Origin: Solobacterium sp.
Lineage (GTDB): Bacteria > Bacillota_I > Bacilli_A > Erysipelotrichales > Erysipelotrichaceae
Direction: 5' to 3'
Length of the DNA: 64,000 bases
NCBI GenBank assembly: GCA_024693325.1
Contig: JAILLA010000005.1
Coordinates: 48,116 to 112,115, forward strand
Part shown: positions 26,390-35,567 of the stretch, one piece after another
Numbering within the stretch: position 1 is the first letter of the stretch
How the letters are laid out: the number at the start of each line of letters is the position of its first letter
The notes under the pieces: model-generated
What the model was told of the DNA's origin: nothing
The model's database searches: none
Seen by the model: only the letters and a program-made list of their open reading frames with translations
Translations under genes and position numbers: made by a program

Positions 26390-27903
26390 CAGTGCATCCC
26401 CGAACAATCCAGGAACCCGTTGCATGGATTCAGCTTGGTTCCGTTATATGCGATGTAGAAATGGACATGCGGTCCGGTCGCCCTTCCCGTCATTCCGATG
26501 TCTCCGATGTAGTCACCTTTATCAACGACCGAACCTGCAGGTATCGGGCTCGGCGCGATCATATGACCGTAATATGACGTATAGCCGTCTCCGTGATCGA
26601 TGACGACATAGTTGCCGCTGATATAGTTGTAGGCATTCTCAATGACCGTACCTCTGTCTGCGGCATAGATCTTATCCCATTTGTTGTATGCGTTCTGGAT
26701 ATCGATCGCCTCATGTCCCCAGTAACATCCCCAGTAACAGGAAATGATCACGTTCTCGACAGGCCATCTGTAAGTTCCGGTACCGACGCCGGGTATGACA
26801 AGCGTACCGACGCCGATGACTTCATCAACGGCCTGCAGTGTATCAACACTGCTGACCAGCGTACCTGAAACCAGGACGCCGTTGATCCATTTCTCGGAAT
26901 AAAGAGAATTCTTTGAACCGCTGATGCCTTTTGTCAGCAGGGCTGTTTTTCCTTCACGGAGCGTTTCATCCTCGGTGTAAATCGTTTCCGGATAGATCTC
27001 TTCTTTCTTCATCCGTTCCATCGTTACGGTTACGTCAAAGATCGGATCAAAATATGTTACGCACAGCTGTTCGCCTTCACTCAGGACCTGGTCTGTGCTG
27101 CTGATCTTATCGCGGTTGATGTTCATGACCTGGGTAGCGGAAAGACCGCCGTTCTTGGAACCGACACCTGCTACGGTATCGTATTTCTGCACGGTATAGT
27201 ATTCCTTCTCGGTATGTCCGCTGTACTCGATGTATTCCAGGACTTCCGCCTCGTCCGTCATGATCTCTTCAGCTTTGGCATAGTCTTCCTTGATCTCAAC
27301 ATTCTGGCTGACCGTGATGCCTACAGCGTGGCTTCCATATGTCTTCAGTTCAGGAACAGACTGTCCGCTTCTCAGCAGCCTGAGCGACTCCGTATCCACA
27401 AAATAAGACAGATATGTTTCCATCGCTCTTTCATAGATCTGCTGGTCGCTGACATAGATCTGCGCGTAAACACCATGCTCATCGGAAAACTCAACAGCTG
27501 TCGTACGTACGGTAAACAGGTCGTTCCGTGTCAGGTATTCGAAGATCTTGTCATCAATGTTCTCATAGTTGAAGTAGCTCTGCTCCGAAGCGAGAAATAC
27601 ATCGTTGCTGAGGCTGATGTCGGAACCCGGGAAACGCGCCTCGTAATCGGTCTTGTACACTTCCTTCAGGAAGGCATCCAGTGACTGCCGCGAGCTCAGG
27701 ACACCGATCAGTTTTCCGCTGTCATAGATCCTGTGTATCTCATGCAGTGTTGTACCGGCAGAAGAGTTCTGTGAGATCAGGCTGCGTTCCTTTTCGCCGA
27801 TCTGCGCATATGAGTTTTCGCCCTCTCCGCTGAAATAAGGTATGCCGAAAACGATCAGCGCTGCTGCAATTAAGCATCCCAGTATTGTCAGTAATCGTTT
27901 CAT
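26389..27903 (-). CDS. M23 peptidoglycan endopeptidase with LysM-like and G5-like domains
   Basis: This 504-residue exported protein has a signal anchor at residues 5-22. After a long alpha/beta region (about 60-225) comes a LysM-like segment (about 235-283), a G5-like strand region (about 300-350) and a C-terminal M23 domain (about 375-495). Zinc ligands are visible: His397 and Asp401 in GHEAIDIQ, and HVH at 479-481. The family cleaves cross-bridges in peptidoglycan, so cell wall remodelling is likely. It starts 16 bases after the dnaB stop. The VanY/YycH-type regulators seen beside walJ elsewhere are absent; this peptidase takes that place. Confidence 0.88.
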   Translation of the reverse strand: MKRLLTILGCLIAAALIVFGIPYFSGEGENSYAQIGEKERSLISQNSSAGTTLHEIHRIYDSGKLIGVLSSRQSLDAFLKEVYKTDYEARFPGSDISLSNDVFLASEQSYFNYENIDDKIFEYLTRNDLFTVRTTAVEFSDEHGVYAQIYVSDQQIYERAMETYLSYFVDTESLRLLRSGQSVPELKTYGSHAVGITVSQNVEIKEDYAKAEEIMTDEAEVLEYIEYSGHTEKEYYTVQKYDTVAGVGSKNGGLSATQVMNINRDKISSTDQVLSEGEQLCVTYFDPIFDVTVTMERMKKEEIYPETIYTEDETLREGKTALLTKGISGSKNSLYSEKWINGVLVSGTLVSSVDTLQAVDEVIGVGTLVIPGVGTGTYRWPVENVIISCYWGCYWGHEAIDIQNAYNKWDKIYAADRGTVIENAYNYISGNYVVIDHGDGYTSYYGHMIAPSPIPAGSVVDKGDYIGDIGMTGRATGPHVHFYIAYNGTKLNPCNGFLDCSGMH

Positions 27904-27918
27904 ACCTTCAGTTCTCCA

Positions 27919-29280
27919 TTACGGTTCTTTTGTCAGTTCGATATTCATCAAAGCGTTCGTTGACGCTTCAAATGCGACGGTGATCCTTCTCGTCGCACCG
28001 TTTCTGTGCTTGGCAATATTGATCTCCAGCGGCTCACTGGCATCCGGATCAAGATTGTCCTTCATTTCCTGGTTGTAGTAAGACTCTCTGTACAGCATCA
28101 TGACGATATCCGCATCCTGCTCGATCGCACCTGATTCACGAAGGTCGGAAAGCTGCGGATGCTTGTTCTCACGCTGCTCAACAGAACGGCTCAGCTGGGA
28201 AAGCGCAATGACCGGAATACCCAGTTCACGCGCAAGAGCTTTCAGGTTTCGCGAGATCTCCGATACTTCCTGCTGTCTGTTCACTTCTCCCCTGCCGCCG
28301 GAATTGCCGGTGATCAGCTGGATATAGTCGATCAGCACCAGGGACAGTCCCTGTTCCGCCTGCAGACGGCGGCACTTGCTGAAGATGTCGGAGGTCTTGA
28401 TGCCGGGTGTATCGTCTACGTACAGCTTGAGCATCTTGAGCTCACCTGCCGCTTCATTGACGCGGTTCCATTCATCGTTGGTCAGATAACCGGTCTTCAG
28501 TTTGTCGCCGGCCACCCTGCTGCGCGCGCTCAGCAGTCTCATTGCCAGCTGTTCGGCAGCCATTTCCAGCGAGAAGATGGCGACTGCCTGTTTGGGCTGG
28601 TACAGCGCGACATTGAGCGCCAGGTTCAGGGCTACCGCAGTCTTTCCCATGGAAGGGCGGGCTGCCAGAATGATCAGGTCACCCCTCTGCAGACCATGGG
28701 TCACATGGTCCAGGTCACGGAATCCCGTTTTCAGACCGGTGATGTCGGAATGGTTGTCCGACATCTTCTGGATCTGATCCAGCACGCTTGTCATCAGTTC
28801 CGGGGAACCCTTGAATTCCGATACGCGTCTGCTTCTTGATACATCCAGGATCGCCTTTTCCGACTGGTCCAGATACTCATTGATATCCGCCTGGCCGCTG
28901 GTACCCTCTTCCACGATCGACTGCGCTGTTTCGATCAGTTTTCTCAGCACCGCCTTATCATGGATCAGGGCTACATAGTGCTTCGTATTGTGGCTTGTTA
29001 CCGCAGCGTCCGTCAATGAAGTCAGATACGCGAAGCCTCCAACCAGCTCCAGCTGTCCCATATCCTTCAGACGGGTGGATACCGTTGTCAGATCGACCGG
29101 AGACCCTTCGTGATACAGCGAAGAGACCGCAGTAAAAATACGGCGGTTTACATCGACGAAAAAGTCTTCTTCACTCAATCCTTCTTCCATACCGGTCCTT
29201 GCGGCATTCGGATACACCATCATGGTGCCCAGCAGGCTGGCTTCCGCTTCCGGTGCTGAAGGCAGTACACCTACAGGCAT
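27919..29280 (-). CDS. dnaB: Replicative DNA helicase
   Basis: This 453-residue hexameric helicase unwinds DNA at the replication fork (DnaC in B. subtilis naming). The N-terminal domain (PSAPEAEASLLGTMM) is followed by a RecA-like domain with Walker A LAARPSMGKTA, EMAAEQLAMRLLS, Walker B LVLIDYIQLI and the QLSRSVEQR motif. Length is standard. The start lies 4 bases after the rplI stop. The yybS-gdpP-rplI-dnaB order is conserved in Bacillota. Confidence 0.98.
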   Translation of the reverse strand: MPVGVLPSAPEAEASLLGTMMVYPNAARTGMEEGLSEEDFFVDVNRRIFTAVSSLYHEGSPVDLTTVSTRLKDMGQLELVGGFAYLTSLTDAAVTSHNTKHYVALIHDKAVLRKLIETAQSIVEEGTSGQADINEYLDQSEKAILDVSRSRRVSEFKGSPELMTSVLDQIQKMSDNHSDITGLKTGFRDLDHVTHGLQRGDLIILAARPSMGKTAVALNLALNVALYQPKQAVAIFSLEMAAEQLAMRLLSARSRVAGDKLKTGYLTNDEWNRVNEAAGELKMLKLYVDDTPGIKTSDIFSKCRRLQAEQGLSLVLIDYIQLITGNSGGRGEVNRQQEVSEISRNLKALARELGIPVIALSQLSRSVEQRENKHPQLSDLRESGAIEQDADIVMMLYRESYYNQEMKDNLDPDASEPLEINIAKHRNGATRRITVAFEASTNALMNIELTKEP

Positions 29281-29284
29281 ATGT

Positions 29285-29731
29285 TTACTCGCTTCCCTTT
29301 AACTGGATATTCAGTGTTGCGACAACACCTTTATAAAGTTCGACCCTGACCTTTGTTACACCCAGACCTGTGATCGGGGCTGTGTCAAGGAACTTCTTCT
29401 TGTCGACCTTGATATTCTGCTTCTGCAGTTCCTGGACGATCTGCTTTGTTGAAACAGATCCGAATACCTTGCCGTCTTTGCCGGTATTGACCTGGAATGT
29501 AAATGTTTTCTTTGCAAGCTCATCCGCCAGAGCCTGTGCTTCCGCACGGTTCTTTTCGTCAAGCTTCTTTTCGTCTTCCTTCTGAATGGCAAGGATCTCC
29601 ATGGAACGCTCTGTGGACGGTACAGCCAGTCCCCTGGCGATCAGGTAATTTCTTGCATAACCGTCGGAAACATCAACGATCTCGCCGCGTTTTCCGACTT
29701 TCTTCACATCAGTTTTCAGTATTACTTTCAT
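29285..29731 (-). CDS. rplI: Ribosomal protein bL9
   Basis: L9 is a 50S subunit protein with two RNA-binding domains joined by a long helix. The 148-residue sequence starts MKVILKTDVKKVGKRGEIVD, contains SDGYARNYLIARGLA and has the helical linker at about 45-80. The start at 29731 has GGGGAGG upstream and overlaps the end of gdpP by 23 bases; the longer frame from 29791 runs inside gdpP. It is directly upstream of dnaB. Confidence 0.97.
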   Translation of the reverse strand: MKVILKTDVKKVGKRGEIVDVSDGYARNYLIARGLAVPSTERSMEILAIQKEDEKKLDEKNRAEAQALADELAKKTFTFQVNTGKDGKVFGSVSTKQIVQELQKQNIKVDKKKFLDTAPITGLGVTKVRVELYKGVVATLNIQLKGSE

Positions 29732-31685
29732 TTGATTCAGCCTCCCCGAAATAATCTTCCAATACATCAAGCAGTTCCTTATGCACATCATCGATGCTGC
29801 ATCTGGGTCTCTGCATGGCAGCGGCTGTCATATGGCCGCCTCCGTTCATACGCTCCATGATCACCTGTACATTGATCTTTCCGTTGGAGCGGGCACTGAT
29901 CGCTGTTTCGTTATCATCGTCATCCGCAATGACGAACACTGCTTCCACGCCCTGGACCTGCAGCAGCGTATCTGCTGTCTGGCTCATCATGGCACGTGAC
30001 AGGACGGTGCCTTTCACCGGTGTGATCACCACACCGTTCTCATAGATCTGGCTTCCGGACAATGCGTTTGTTTTCTGTTCAAACTGCTCATAGGTGTCCT
30101 TGAGGTACTCGCCGACCATCATCGGATCAGCACCGTATCTGCGCAGCGCGCTGGCAGCGTCGAAGGTCCTCGTACCGGTACGGACACGGAAGTTCCTCGT
30201 ATCGATCGTCATGCCCGCCAGCATGATCGTTGCGTCAAGCGGGCTCAGTTCGATCCTGTTGGAAATGTACGGAAGCAGTTCCGTGATCAGTTCGCAGGCA
30301 CTGCTGGCGCCCGCTTCAATATACAGGAACATCGGTTTCACACCGATCTCTGTGGATCTGCGGTGGTGATCGATGATCGCGATCTTCTTTGCTTTTTCCA
30401 GCACCTTGGATCCGTTGGACTGCTTGAGGTTATGATGATCGACCATGATCACAAGCGTATTGTCCTGCAGCTGGTTCAGTGCTTCGTTTTCAGTGACAAA
30501 ATTGACTTCCTGAGTCAGTTCCTCCAGGTTTTCCGATATCACGGCACCCAGTTTTTCTTCGATGCCGCCGGTCTTGGCAATGATGCAGCACGGTTTATGC
30601 AGTGCCTCGGCGATCCTTGCCGCACCGATCGCAGAACCGATGCAGTCAAAGTCCGCATTCCTGTGTCCGCAGATAATGACATTGGAGCTTCTCAGGATCA
30701 TTTCCCTGAGCGTATGCGCCATGACTCGGACTCTGACACGGCTGCGCTTCTCGGTAGCTTCGGAAGAGCCTCCGAAGTACTGGACATCTTCTCCGGCTGT
30801 CTGCACAGCGACCTGGTCGCCGCCGCGGCTCTGGGCAAGATCAAGGAGCTTGACGACCATTTCATCCAGTTCTTCATAACTGTCCGCTCCTCTGGCAAAT
30901 GCCATGGAGAGCGTGATCGAAACTTCCTGTTTCTGGGCAGCCTTGCGGACTGTATTCAGTACCTGGAAATGGTCTGCCATCAGCGCGCTGAAGATCTTTT
31001 CATTCAGCACCAGCAGGTACCGGTAGTTATTGATCCTCTTTACGAGGATGCCGTGTTCCCTGCAGTATTCCGTCAGCGGTGTGCGTACGGCGACATTGAT
31101 TGCTGATACGACCGCTTCATCTTCGTACTGCGTACTTTCTTCATAGTTATCAAGCGATGCCATACCGATAATGGCGCGGCTGTCCTGATACAGACTGCGG
31201 TACTCTTCCCTGTCCGTTACATCCCGGAAATACAGGATCGGTCCGTCTTCCGCACGTGTGACTTCATACCATCTGTCATCCAGGCGTACGCGCTCGGAAT
31301 CACTGCTTCCGCTGATCAGATCCTCTGCCTCGGGCAGCCATACAAGCAGCTTTCTGCCGACACGGTTGATGCCGCGTTCTTTGAACAGGTCGCTCATCCA
31401 TGTGATGATGTGCTCATCATCATAGAACAGGATACCGACCTGGCCGTACATGAATGCGTCCTTGCTGGTAAGGTCCAGCATTTCACCGACACCTGCGGAA
31501 TGCTCCACCGTGAAGTTTTCAAAATGGTCCAGAAGGTACCAGCTGAGGATCGCTTCCGCCGCAAATACAAGGACAGACACAAAAGCGGTCTTCCCCATTG
31601 CTGCCCAGAACAGGGCAATAAGACCTGCCTGAACTGCCAGAACGATCAGGACTGTTCTTCTGAATTCAGTCATTTTTTTCTGCAT
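29709..31685 (-). CDS. gdpP: Cyclic-di-AMP phosphodiesterase GdpP
   Basis: GdpP hydrolyses c-di-AMP and so helps control osmotic and wall homeostasis. The 658-residue protein has two N-terminal membrane helices (about 10-50), a degenerate PAS-like region, a degenerate GGDEF domain (QSRGGDQVAVQ), then DHH and DHHA1 domains. Key DHH motifs are GHRNADFDCIGSAIG (around 340) and VDHH; DHHA1 has GGGHMTAAA. The start at 31685 follows AAGGAG and overlaps yybS by 20 bases. A predicted c-di-AMP receptor is encoded at 58491-58814. Confidence 0.96.
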   Translation of the reverse strand: MQKKMTEFRRTVLIVLAVQAGLIALFWAAMGKTAFVSVLVFAAEAILSWYLLDHFENFTVEHSAGVGEMLDLTSKDAFMYGQVGILFYDDEHIITWMSDLFKERGINRVGRKLLVWLPEAEDLISGSSDSERVRLDDRWYEVTRAEDGPILYFRDVTDREEYRSLYQDSRAIIGMASLDNYEESTQYEDEAVVSAINVAVRTPLTEYCREHGILVKRINNYRYLLVLNEKIFSALMADHFQVLNTVRKAAQKQEVSITLSMAFARGADSYEELDEMVVKLLDLAQSRGGDQVAVQTAGEDVQYFGGSSEATEKRSRVRVRVMAHTLREMILRSSNVIICGHRNADFDCIGSAIGAARIAEALHKPCCIIAKTGGIEEKLGAVISENLEELTQEVNFVTENEALNQLQDNTLVIMVDHHNLKQSNGSKVLEKAKKIAIIDHHRRSTEIGVKPMFLYIEAGASSACELITELLPYISNRIELSPLDATIMLAGMTIDTRNFRVRTGTRTFDAASALRRYGADPMMVGEYLKDTYEQFEQKTNALSGSQIYENGVVITPVKGTVLSRAMMSQTADTLLQVQGVEAVFVIADDDDNETAISARSNGKINVQVIMERMNGGGHMTAAAMQRPRCSIDDVHKELLDVLEDYFGEAESNESNTEN

Positions 31686-32613
31686 TTGTTGTATCTCCTT
31701 CCAGCAGCTTCTGATGGATGTCCGTCGTGATATACAGGAAGCCAATTACAGCCATCATCATCGGCGCTGTGAAAAGCAGCAGGAAAGCAAGCAGTCCGAC
31801 CAGAGGGGAACCTTTTCTTCTCCTGCGTGAAAACAGTATCAGTATAAATATGCATCCGAAGGCAAGCAGATATACAACGCCCAGCATTCCGAGTCCGACG
31901 CACGCATTCTGGACCAGCGGGTCGGCAAACGGCTTCAGCATTGCATATTCATATGCCATAAATCCGGCAAATCCCAGATAGCCGGTCCATTTGGGAGGAT
32001 AGTAGTAAGCGACCGGTTTGAGCGGTTCTACCCGCAGGCGCAGACGCTTCATCATGATCCTGGAAAGCAGATGCGTAACAAGTCCTTCCAGAATACCCGT
32101 CACAACAGCACCGACGATCAGCAGTGTCTTCAGTGTCTCGGCGTTCGTCAGTGAGGAAGGGACCGCAACGCCTGAAGCTGCCGCGGTATTTTCCATCATG
32201 TTCTGCAGAAACGTAATGTCTTCCGTCAGATTGTAGCCGAAGAAGGCTGCTAGCACGACCATACTGATGACATTGACAAACACGGCGATCAGGATTGCGC
32301 TGATGATCAGATGTTCAGCCGGTTTATGATCGTGAACTCCTGCTCCGTAGATCAGACCAAGCAGGCCTTCCGCCGCGATATAGAACAGCATCTGCGGACC
32401 GCTGATGATAAACGCGAGGAACGACATCGCCGCAAGGACCATCCAGCTGTCTTTCATTCCGTACTTTGTGGAAAAGAATACCATCGGGAGCGGAAGCACG
32501 AACATAAAAGACCCGGAAAACAATCCGCCGAGAAAACGGTCTGCGACAAGCATCACACCAATGATCGCGCACATCATCGCGCCGTCTGTAATTTTTCTTA
32601 CGTTACTGTTCAT
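31666..32613 (-). CDS. yybS: YybS-like membrane protein (DUF2232)
   Basis: This 315-residue polytopic protein starts MNSNVRKITDGAMMCAIIGV and has about eight hydrophobic segments, typical of YybS/DUF2232. Such proteins resemble ECF-type S components, but their ligand is unknown. In Bacillota it precedes gdpP, rplI and dnaB exactly as here, and its end overlaps gdpP by 20 bases. CAGGAG precedes the ATG at 32613. An extended -10 promoter (TGC-TATAAT, 32665-32673) lies 52 bases further up. Confidence 0.88.
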   Translation of the reverse strand: MNSNVRKITDGAMMCAIIGVMLVADRFLGGLFSGSFMFVLPLPMVFFSTKYGMKDSWMVLAAMSFLAFIISGPQMLFYIAAEGLLGLIYGAGVHDHKPAEHLIISAILIAVFVNVISMVVLAAFFGYNLTEDITFLQNMMENTAAASGVAVPSSLTNAETLKTLLIVGAVVTGILEGLVTHLLSRIMMKRLRLRVEPLKPVAYYYPPKWTGYLGFAGFMAYEYAMLKPFADPLVQNACVGLGMLGVVYLLAFGCIFILILFSRRRRKGSPLVGLLAFLLLFTAPMMMAVIGFLYITTDIHQKLLEGDTTNAEKND

Positions 32614-32664
32614 TTCTGCTCCTGAGTATACTAAAAACAAATCATCCGGAATCGGACGCAGTTT

Positions 32665-32673
32665 ATTATAGCA
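32665..32673 (-). promoter_or_regulatory. Extended -10 promoter for yybS-gdpP-rplI-dnaB
   Basis: On the minus strand TATGC directly precedes TATAAT (32665-32670), giving an extended -10 element. No clear -35 hexamer is at the right distance; TTGATA lies only 13 bases upstream. Confidence 0.45.
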
Positions 32674-32721
32674 TACTCCGAAATATCAACACCCAATGAC
32701 GTGTGATTTTCAGAATTCCGT

Positions 32722-32745
32722 CACAAAAGCCGGCTTTCGCCGGCA
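32722..32745 (-). terminator. Rho-independent terminator after the polytopic membrane protein
   Basis: On the minus strand GCCGGC-GAAA-GCCGGC is followed by TTTTGTG. It separates this gene from the yybS operon. Confidence 0.8.
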
Positions 32746-32749
32746 GTGT

Positions 32750-34207
32750 TTACTCTTCGGGCAGCTCAGCCATGATCGACTGTCTGTTATATTCATCAAG
32801 GTAGTAGAAGTTCAGATGCATGTCCTGGTTCAGGTAGTAATATTCCTTGAAGCCCCATATGTGGTCAACATCTTCTTCATAATCAATGTTGGCAGAATGG
32901 ATCGTTCCAAGAGGATATGCCAGGAACCAGGCCTCTCCCGCGTCGGGACGTTTCTGGTAATATCTGACCTGGGCAATGCGGACAATGTTGATCAGGTGGA
33001 CCTGGTAATAGATCCTTCCGAAATGCGCGAAGCCAAGCAGCACACCGGCAGCGCACAGGCATGTCAGTGCCTTTTCCGGCCTGAGGCGCAACGGAAGCTC
33101 ACGCAGCAGCAGGCTTGTCAGGGCGATCATGCAGTAAACGCCGTATACCGCAGTACGTTCCGGGAAGCTCGGTGAAAGCACCATGATCCCGTCAGCCGCA
33201 AGACAGCCCAGCACCAGGAATACCTGCAGCGGATCGCTGCGCAGCACATAGACCAGCGTTCCGTACCAGATGATGCACCAGAGCGTATCGATGAAGGGAT
33301 TCGCAAATCCGTTCGTCCATGTCAGGACCAGTTCTGCCGCAAATACCGCAGTGCACAAAAGATCGGTACGGCTTCTGTTTTCCCGGAACCACAGTTTTGC
33401 GGCCATGATCAGACAAAGACATGTATTGACCGCATCCGCAAAATACAGCGACATATAAAGGAACGGTTTCCAGTTGTTCACGATGCGTGACAGATTCAGC
33501 GCTTCCGTCTGTGAGAAATCATCTTCCAGTCTGACTGCTGTTCCCGGTGCCAGGAACATGATCAGGCAGCCGATGACCGCGCAGCCAAGCAGGATCCACA
33601 GATTCCTGTCGCATTTTTTCATATACAGCGCATATACGACTGCCGCAAAGTTTGTAAACGCCAGCAGTACCGACATGTTTTCCATATGAAGCGGTATGAT
33701 GATGCTCAGAATGGCCATGATGATCACGCTGCCTGCGGACTTCCTGTCCTCAAACAGATATCCTTTCAGCAGGATCAGATGGATCAGCCAGAGCGGGATC
33801 GGTATAAAGTAAGCCGCATATCCTACGGCGAACGTATAGGTCTGTGTACGGATCATTCTCGGTACCGTCAGGACCAGGAATACAGCAAACAGAACGTCCG
33901 AGGTCCGGTACGGCTTCCTCTCCAGTTTCAGAACAGACCATACCGTCAGGACCATCAGGAGCGCTCCGGAGATCTCCCATATGATCTTGTGGTCTGTGAA
34001 TACAAAGCCCCAGAATTCACTCAGGACTCTGCCTGACCATGTCATATACGCGTATACCGTCTGGGCGATGACATTGGAATAGCGCACCTCACTGGCATAG
34101 ATCCAGTCGTCTCCGGCCAGCGGGGACCAGTGAAATATCAGCACAAAAAACAGAAACAGAATGACATATACCGCATATTCCACTGCGTTTCTTTTTTCAA
34201 ACCGCAT
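32750..34207 (-). CDS. Polytopic membrane protein, possibly DUF6056/glycosyltransferase-like
   Basis: This 485-residue protein has about eleven to twelve hydrophobic segments with short loops. The first extracytoplasmic loop carries HWSPLAGDDWIYASEVRYS, and a GDDW motif at this place is reminiscent of DUF6056 and GT-C-like membrane proteins. The C-terminus is a soluble region of about 65 residues rich in Tyr and acidic residues. GGGGAGG precedes the ATG at 34207. It has terminators on both sides, so it is an independent insertion between rpsR and yybS. The family call is tentative. Confidence 0.6.
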   Translation of the reverse strand: MRFEKRNAVEYAVYVILFLFFVLIFHWSPLAGDDWIYASEVRYSNVIAQTVYAYMTWSGRVLSEFWGFVFTDHKIIWEISGALLMVLTVWSVLKLERKPYRTSDVLFAVFLVLTVPRMIRTQTYTFAVGYAAYFIPIPLWLIHLILLKGYLFEDRKSAGSVIIMAILSIIIPLHMENMSVLLAFTNFAAVVYALYMKKCDRNLWILLGCAVIGCLIMFLAPGTAVRLEDDFSQTEALNLSRIVNNWKPFLYMSLYFADAVNTCLCLIMAAKLWFRENRSRTDLLCTAVFAAELVLTWTNGFANPFIDTLWCIIWYGTLVYVLRSDPLQVFLVLGCLAADGIMVLSPSFPERTAVYGVYCMIALTSLLLRELPLRLRPEKALTCLCAAGVLLGFAHFGRIYYQVHLINIVRIAQVRYYQKRPDAGEAWFLAYPLGTIHSANIDYEEDVDHIWGFKEYYYLNQDMHLNFYYLDEYNRQSIMAELPEE

Positions 34208-34251
34208 AATACCTCCCCGGATCTTTACATAATATGTTACCCGTATTTCAG

Positions 34252-34280
34252 GCAAAACAAAAGCCGTCATTTCTGACGGC
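34252..34280 (-). terminator. Rho-independent terminator after rpsR
   Basis: On the minus strand GCCGTCA-GAAA-TGACGGC is followed by TTTTGTTTT. It ends the rpsF-ssb-rpsR operon. Confidence 0.88.
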
Positions 34281-34290
34281 AATGTGCTTG

Positions 34291-34521
34291 TTACTCTCCG
34301 ACGTAAGGCAGGAGTGCCATCTGACGGGCGCGCTTGATCGCAACAGCCAGCATACGCTGATACTTTGCCTTTGTGCCCGTGACACGTCTCGGAAGGATCT
34401 TTCCGTTTGTGCCAATGAACTTCTTCAGAAGTTCGACATCCTTATAGTCGATATAGGTGATGTTGTTTTTTGTAAAGTAGCAAACTTTACGGCCACCCAT
34501 TCTCTGCTTCCTGTAAGCCAT
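34291..34521 (-). CDS. rpsR: Ribosomal protein bS18
   Basis: S18 binds with S6 in the 30S platform. The 76-residue protein shows [19 protein letters not shown] near the N-terminus and the conserved [22 protein letters not shown] segment. It is the third gene of the classic rpsF-ssb-rpsR operon, 18 bases after ssb. Confidence 0.98.
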   Translation of the reverse strand: MAYRKQRMGGRKVCYFTKNNITYIDYKDVELLKKFIGTNGKILPRRVTGTKAKYQRMLAVAIKRARQMALLPYVGE

Positions 34522-34539
34522 GTTTTTCTCCTTCGTTTC

Positions 34540-35016
34540 TTAGAAAGGCAGGTCATCGCTTGAAATATCAAGACCCGGCCCTGTGTTAAAGTCAGCACTA
34601 TTGAAATCATTTGTTCCGAACGGATCGTTCTGCGGTTCATTCTGGTAGGAAGGATAAGCCGGAGCTGTGTCCTGCCTTGCCTGAGACTGAGAACGTGATT
34701 CCAGGAGCTGAACGTGATCAGCTACGACTTCTGTTACATATACACGCTTACCGTCGCGGTCATCGTAATTGCGGGTCTGGATCCTTCCCTCAACAGCGAC
34801 CATCGCGCCTTTGCGTGCATAGGAGCCAAGGAAATCAGCTGTCTGTCTCCAGGCAACACAGCTGATGAAATCAGCTGTCTGCTGGCCCTGATTCTGCTGA
34901 TCTCTGGAAACGCGGCGATCACAGGCAACTGTGAATGATGCTACAGAAAGATTACTCTGAGTCTTTCTGACTTCTACATCCTTCGTCAGTCTGCCCACTA
35001 ATTCGACACGATTCAC
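34540..35016 (-). CDS. ssb: Single-stranded DNA-binding protein
   Basis: This 158-residue protein has an N-terminal OB fold (MNRVELVGRLTKDVEVRKTQ, then the FISCVAWRQTADFLGSYARKG segment) and a flexible Gln/Asn/Pro-rich linker. It ends in the acidic tip DISSDDLPF that recruits repair and replication partners. It overlaps the rpsF stop by 4 bases (ATGA). Standard operon position between rpsF and rpsR. Confidence 0.98.
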   Translation of the reverse strand: MNRVELVGRLTKDVEVRKTQSNLSVASFTVACDRRVSRDQQNQGQQTADFISCVAWRQTADFLGSYARKGAMVAVEGRIQTRNYDDRDGKRVYVTEVVADHVQLLESRSQSQARQDTAPAYPSYQNEPQNDPFGTNDFNSADFNTGPGLDISSDDLPF

Positions 35017-35321
35017 TTCTTTGCCTCCTGAACCGGAGCTTCGTCACGGGTAATCAGGAAACGAACAACACTTGCGTTGATACGCATCAGACGGTCAAAT
35101 TCTGCTACGCATTCGTTGTCGGCCTCAAAGTTTACTACTACATAGTAACCTTTGGTCATGTCGTCAATCTCGTAAGCGAAGTCGCGCATGCCCCACTCGT
35201 TTGTCTTTGTGATCTTTCCGCCGTGGTCTGTGATAATTCCAGCCAGGGATTCGATCAGAGCAGTGCGCTTTTCTTCTTCAACATTCGCATTGACGATGTA
35301 CATGACTTCATACTTTTTCAT
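35013..35321 (-). CDS. rpsF: Ribosomal protein bS6
   Basis: S6 is a 30S platform protein. The 102-residue sequence begins MKKYEVMYIVNANVEEEKR and includes the conserved DFAYEIDDMTKGYYVVVNF segment. I start it at 35321, where AAGGAGG lies 8 bases upstream; a GTG three codons earlier overlaps that site. It leads rpsF-ssb-rpsR. Confidence 0.97.
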   Translation of the reverse strand: MKKYEVMYIVNANVEEEKRTALIESLAGIITDHGGKITKTNEWGMRDFAYEIDDMTKGYYVVVNFEADNECVAEFDRLMRINASVVRFLITRDEAPVQEAKK

Positions 35322-35390
35322 CTTGTACACCTCCTTCTGGTCTATACGGCCATTTCTGGCAAGGAGCAGATTTCTCTACTCGCGAAGAAG

Positions 35391-35419
35391 ATTATAGCGG
35401 AACAGAGACACAAAGGCAA
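35391..35419 (-). promoter_or_regulatory. Promoter of rpsF-ssb-rpsR
   Basis: On the minus strand TTGCCT (35414-35419) and a perfect TATAAT (35391-35396) are 17 bases apart. The leader to the rpsF start is about 60 bases. Confidence 0.75.
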
Positions 35420-35521
35420 TCATTTTTTTGCGTCATTATGCATATTTTCATTTATACCTGTTCCTGCAGAGTTATCAGTTGTCTTTCCTGATCCGTCAAA
35501 ATACAGCAATACGATCGCAGA

Positions 35522-35558
35522 CAAAAAAGATCTCCCGGAAATCTGTCCCGAAGAGATC
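35522..35558 (-). terminator. Rho-independent terminator after the CNNM/CorC pair
   Basis: On the minus strand GATCTC and GAGATC pair around an 18-base loop and are followed by six T, starting about 10 bases past the stop. Confidence 0.7.
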
Positions 35559-35567
35559 CTTGCTGTA

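Noticed and set aside
35331..35390. S6:S18 autoregulatory RNA in the rpsF leader
   Set aside because: The leader is the right length, but I could not find a convincing stem with the conserved bulge; a covariance model search would decide.
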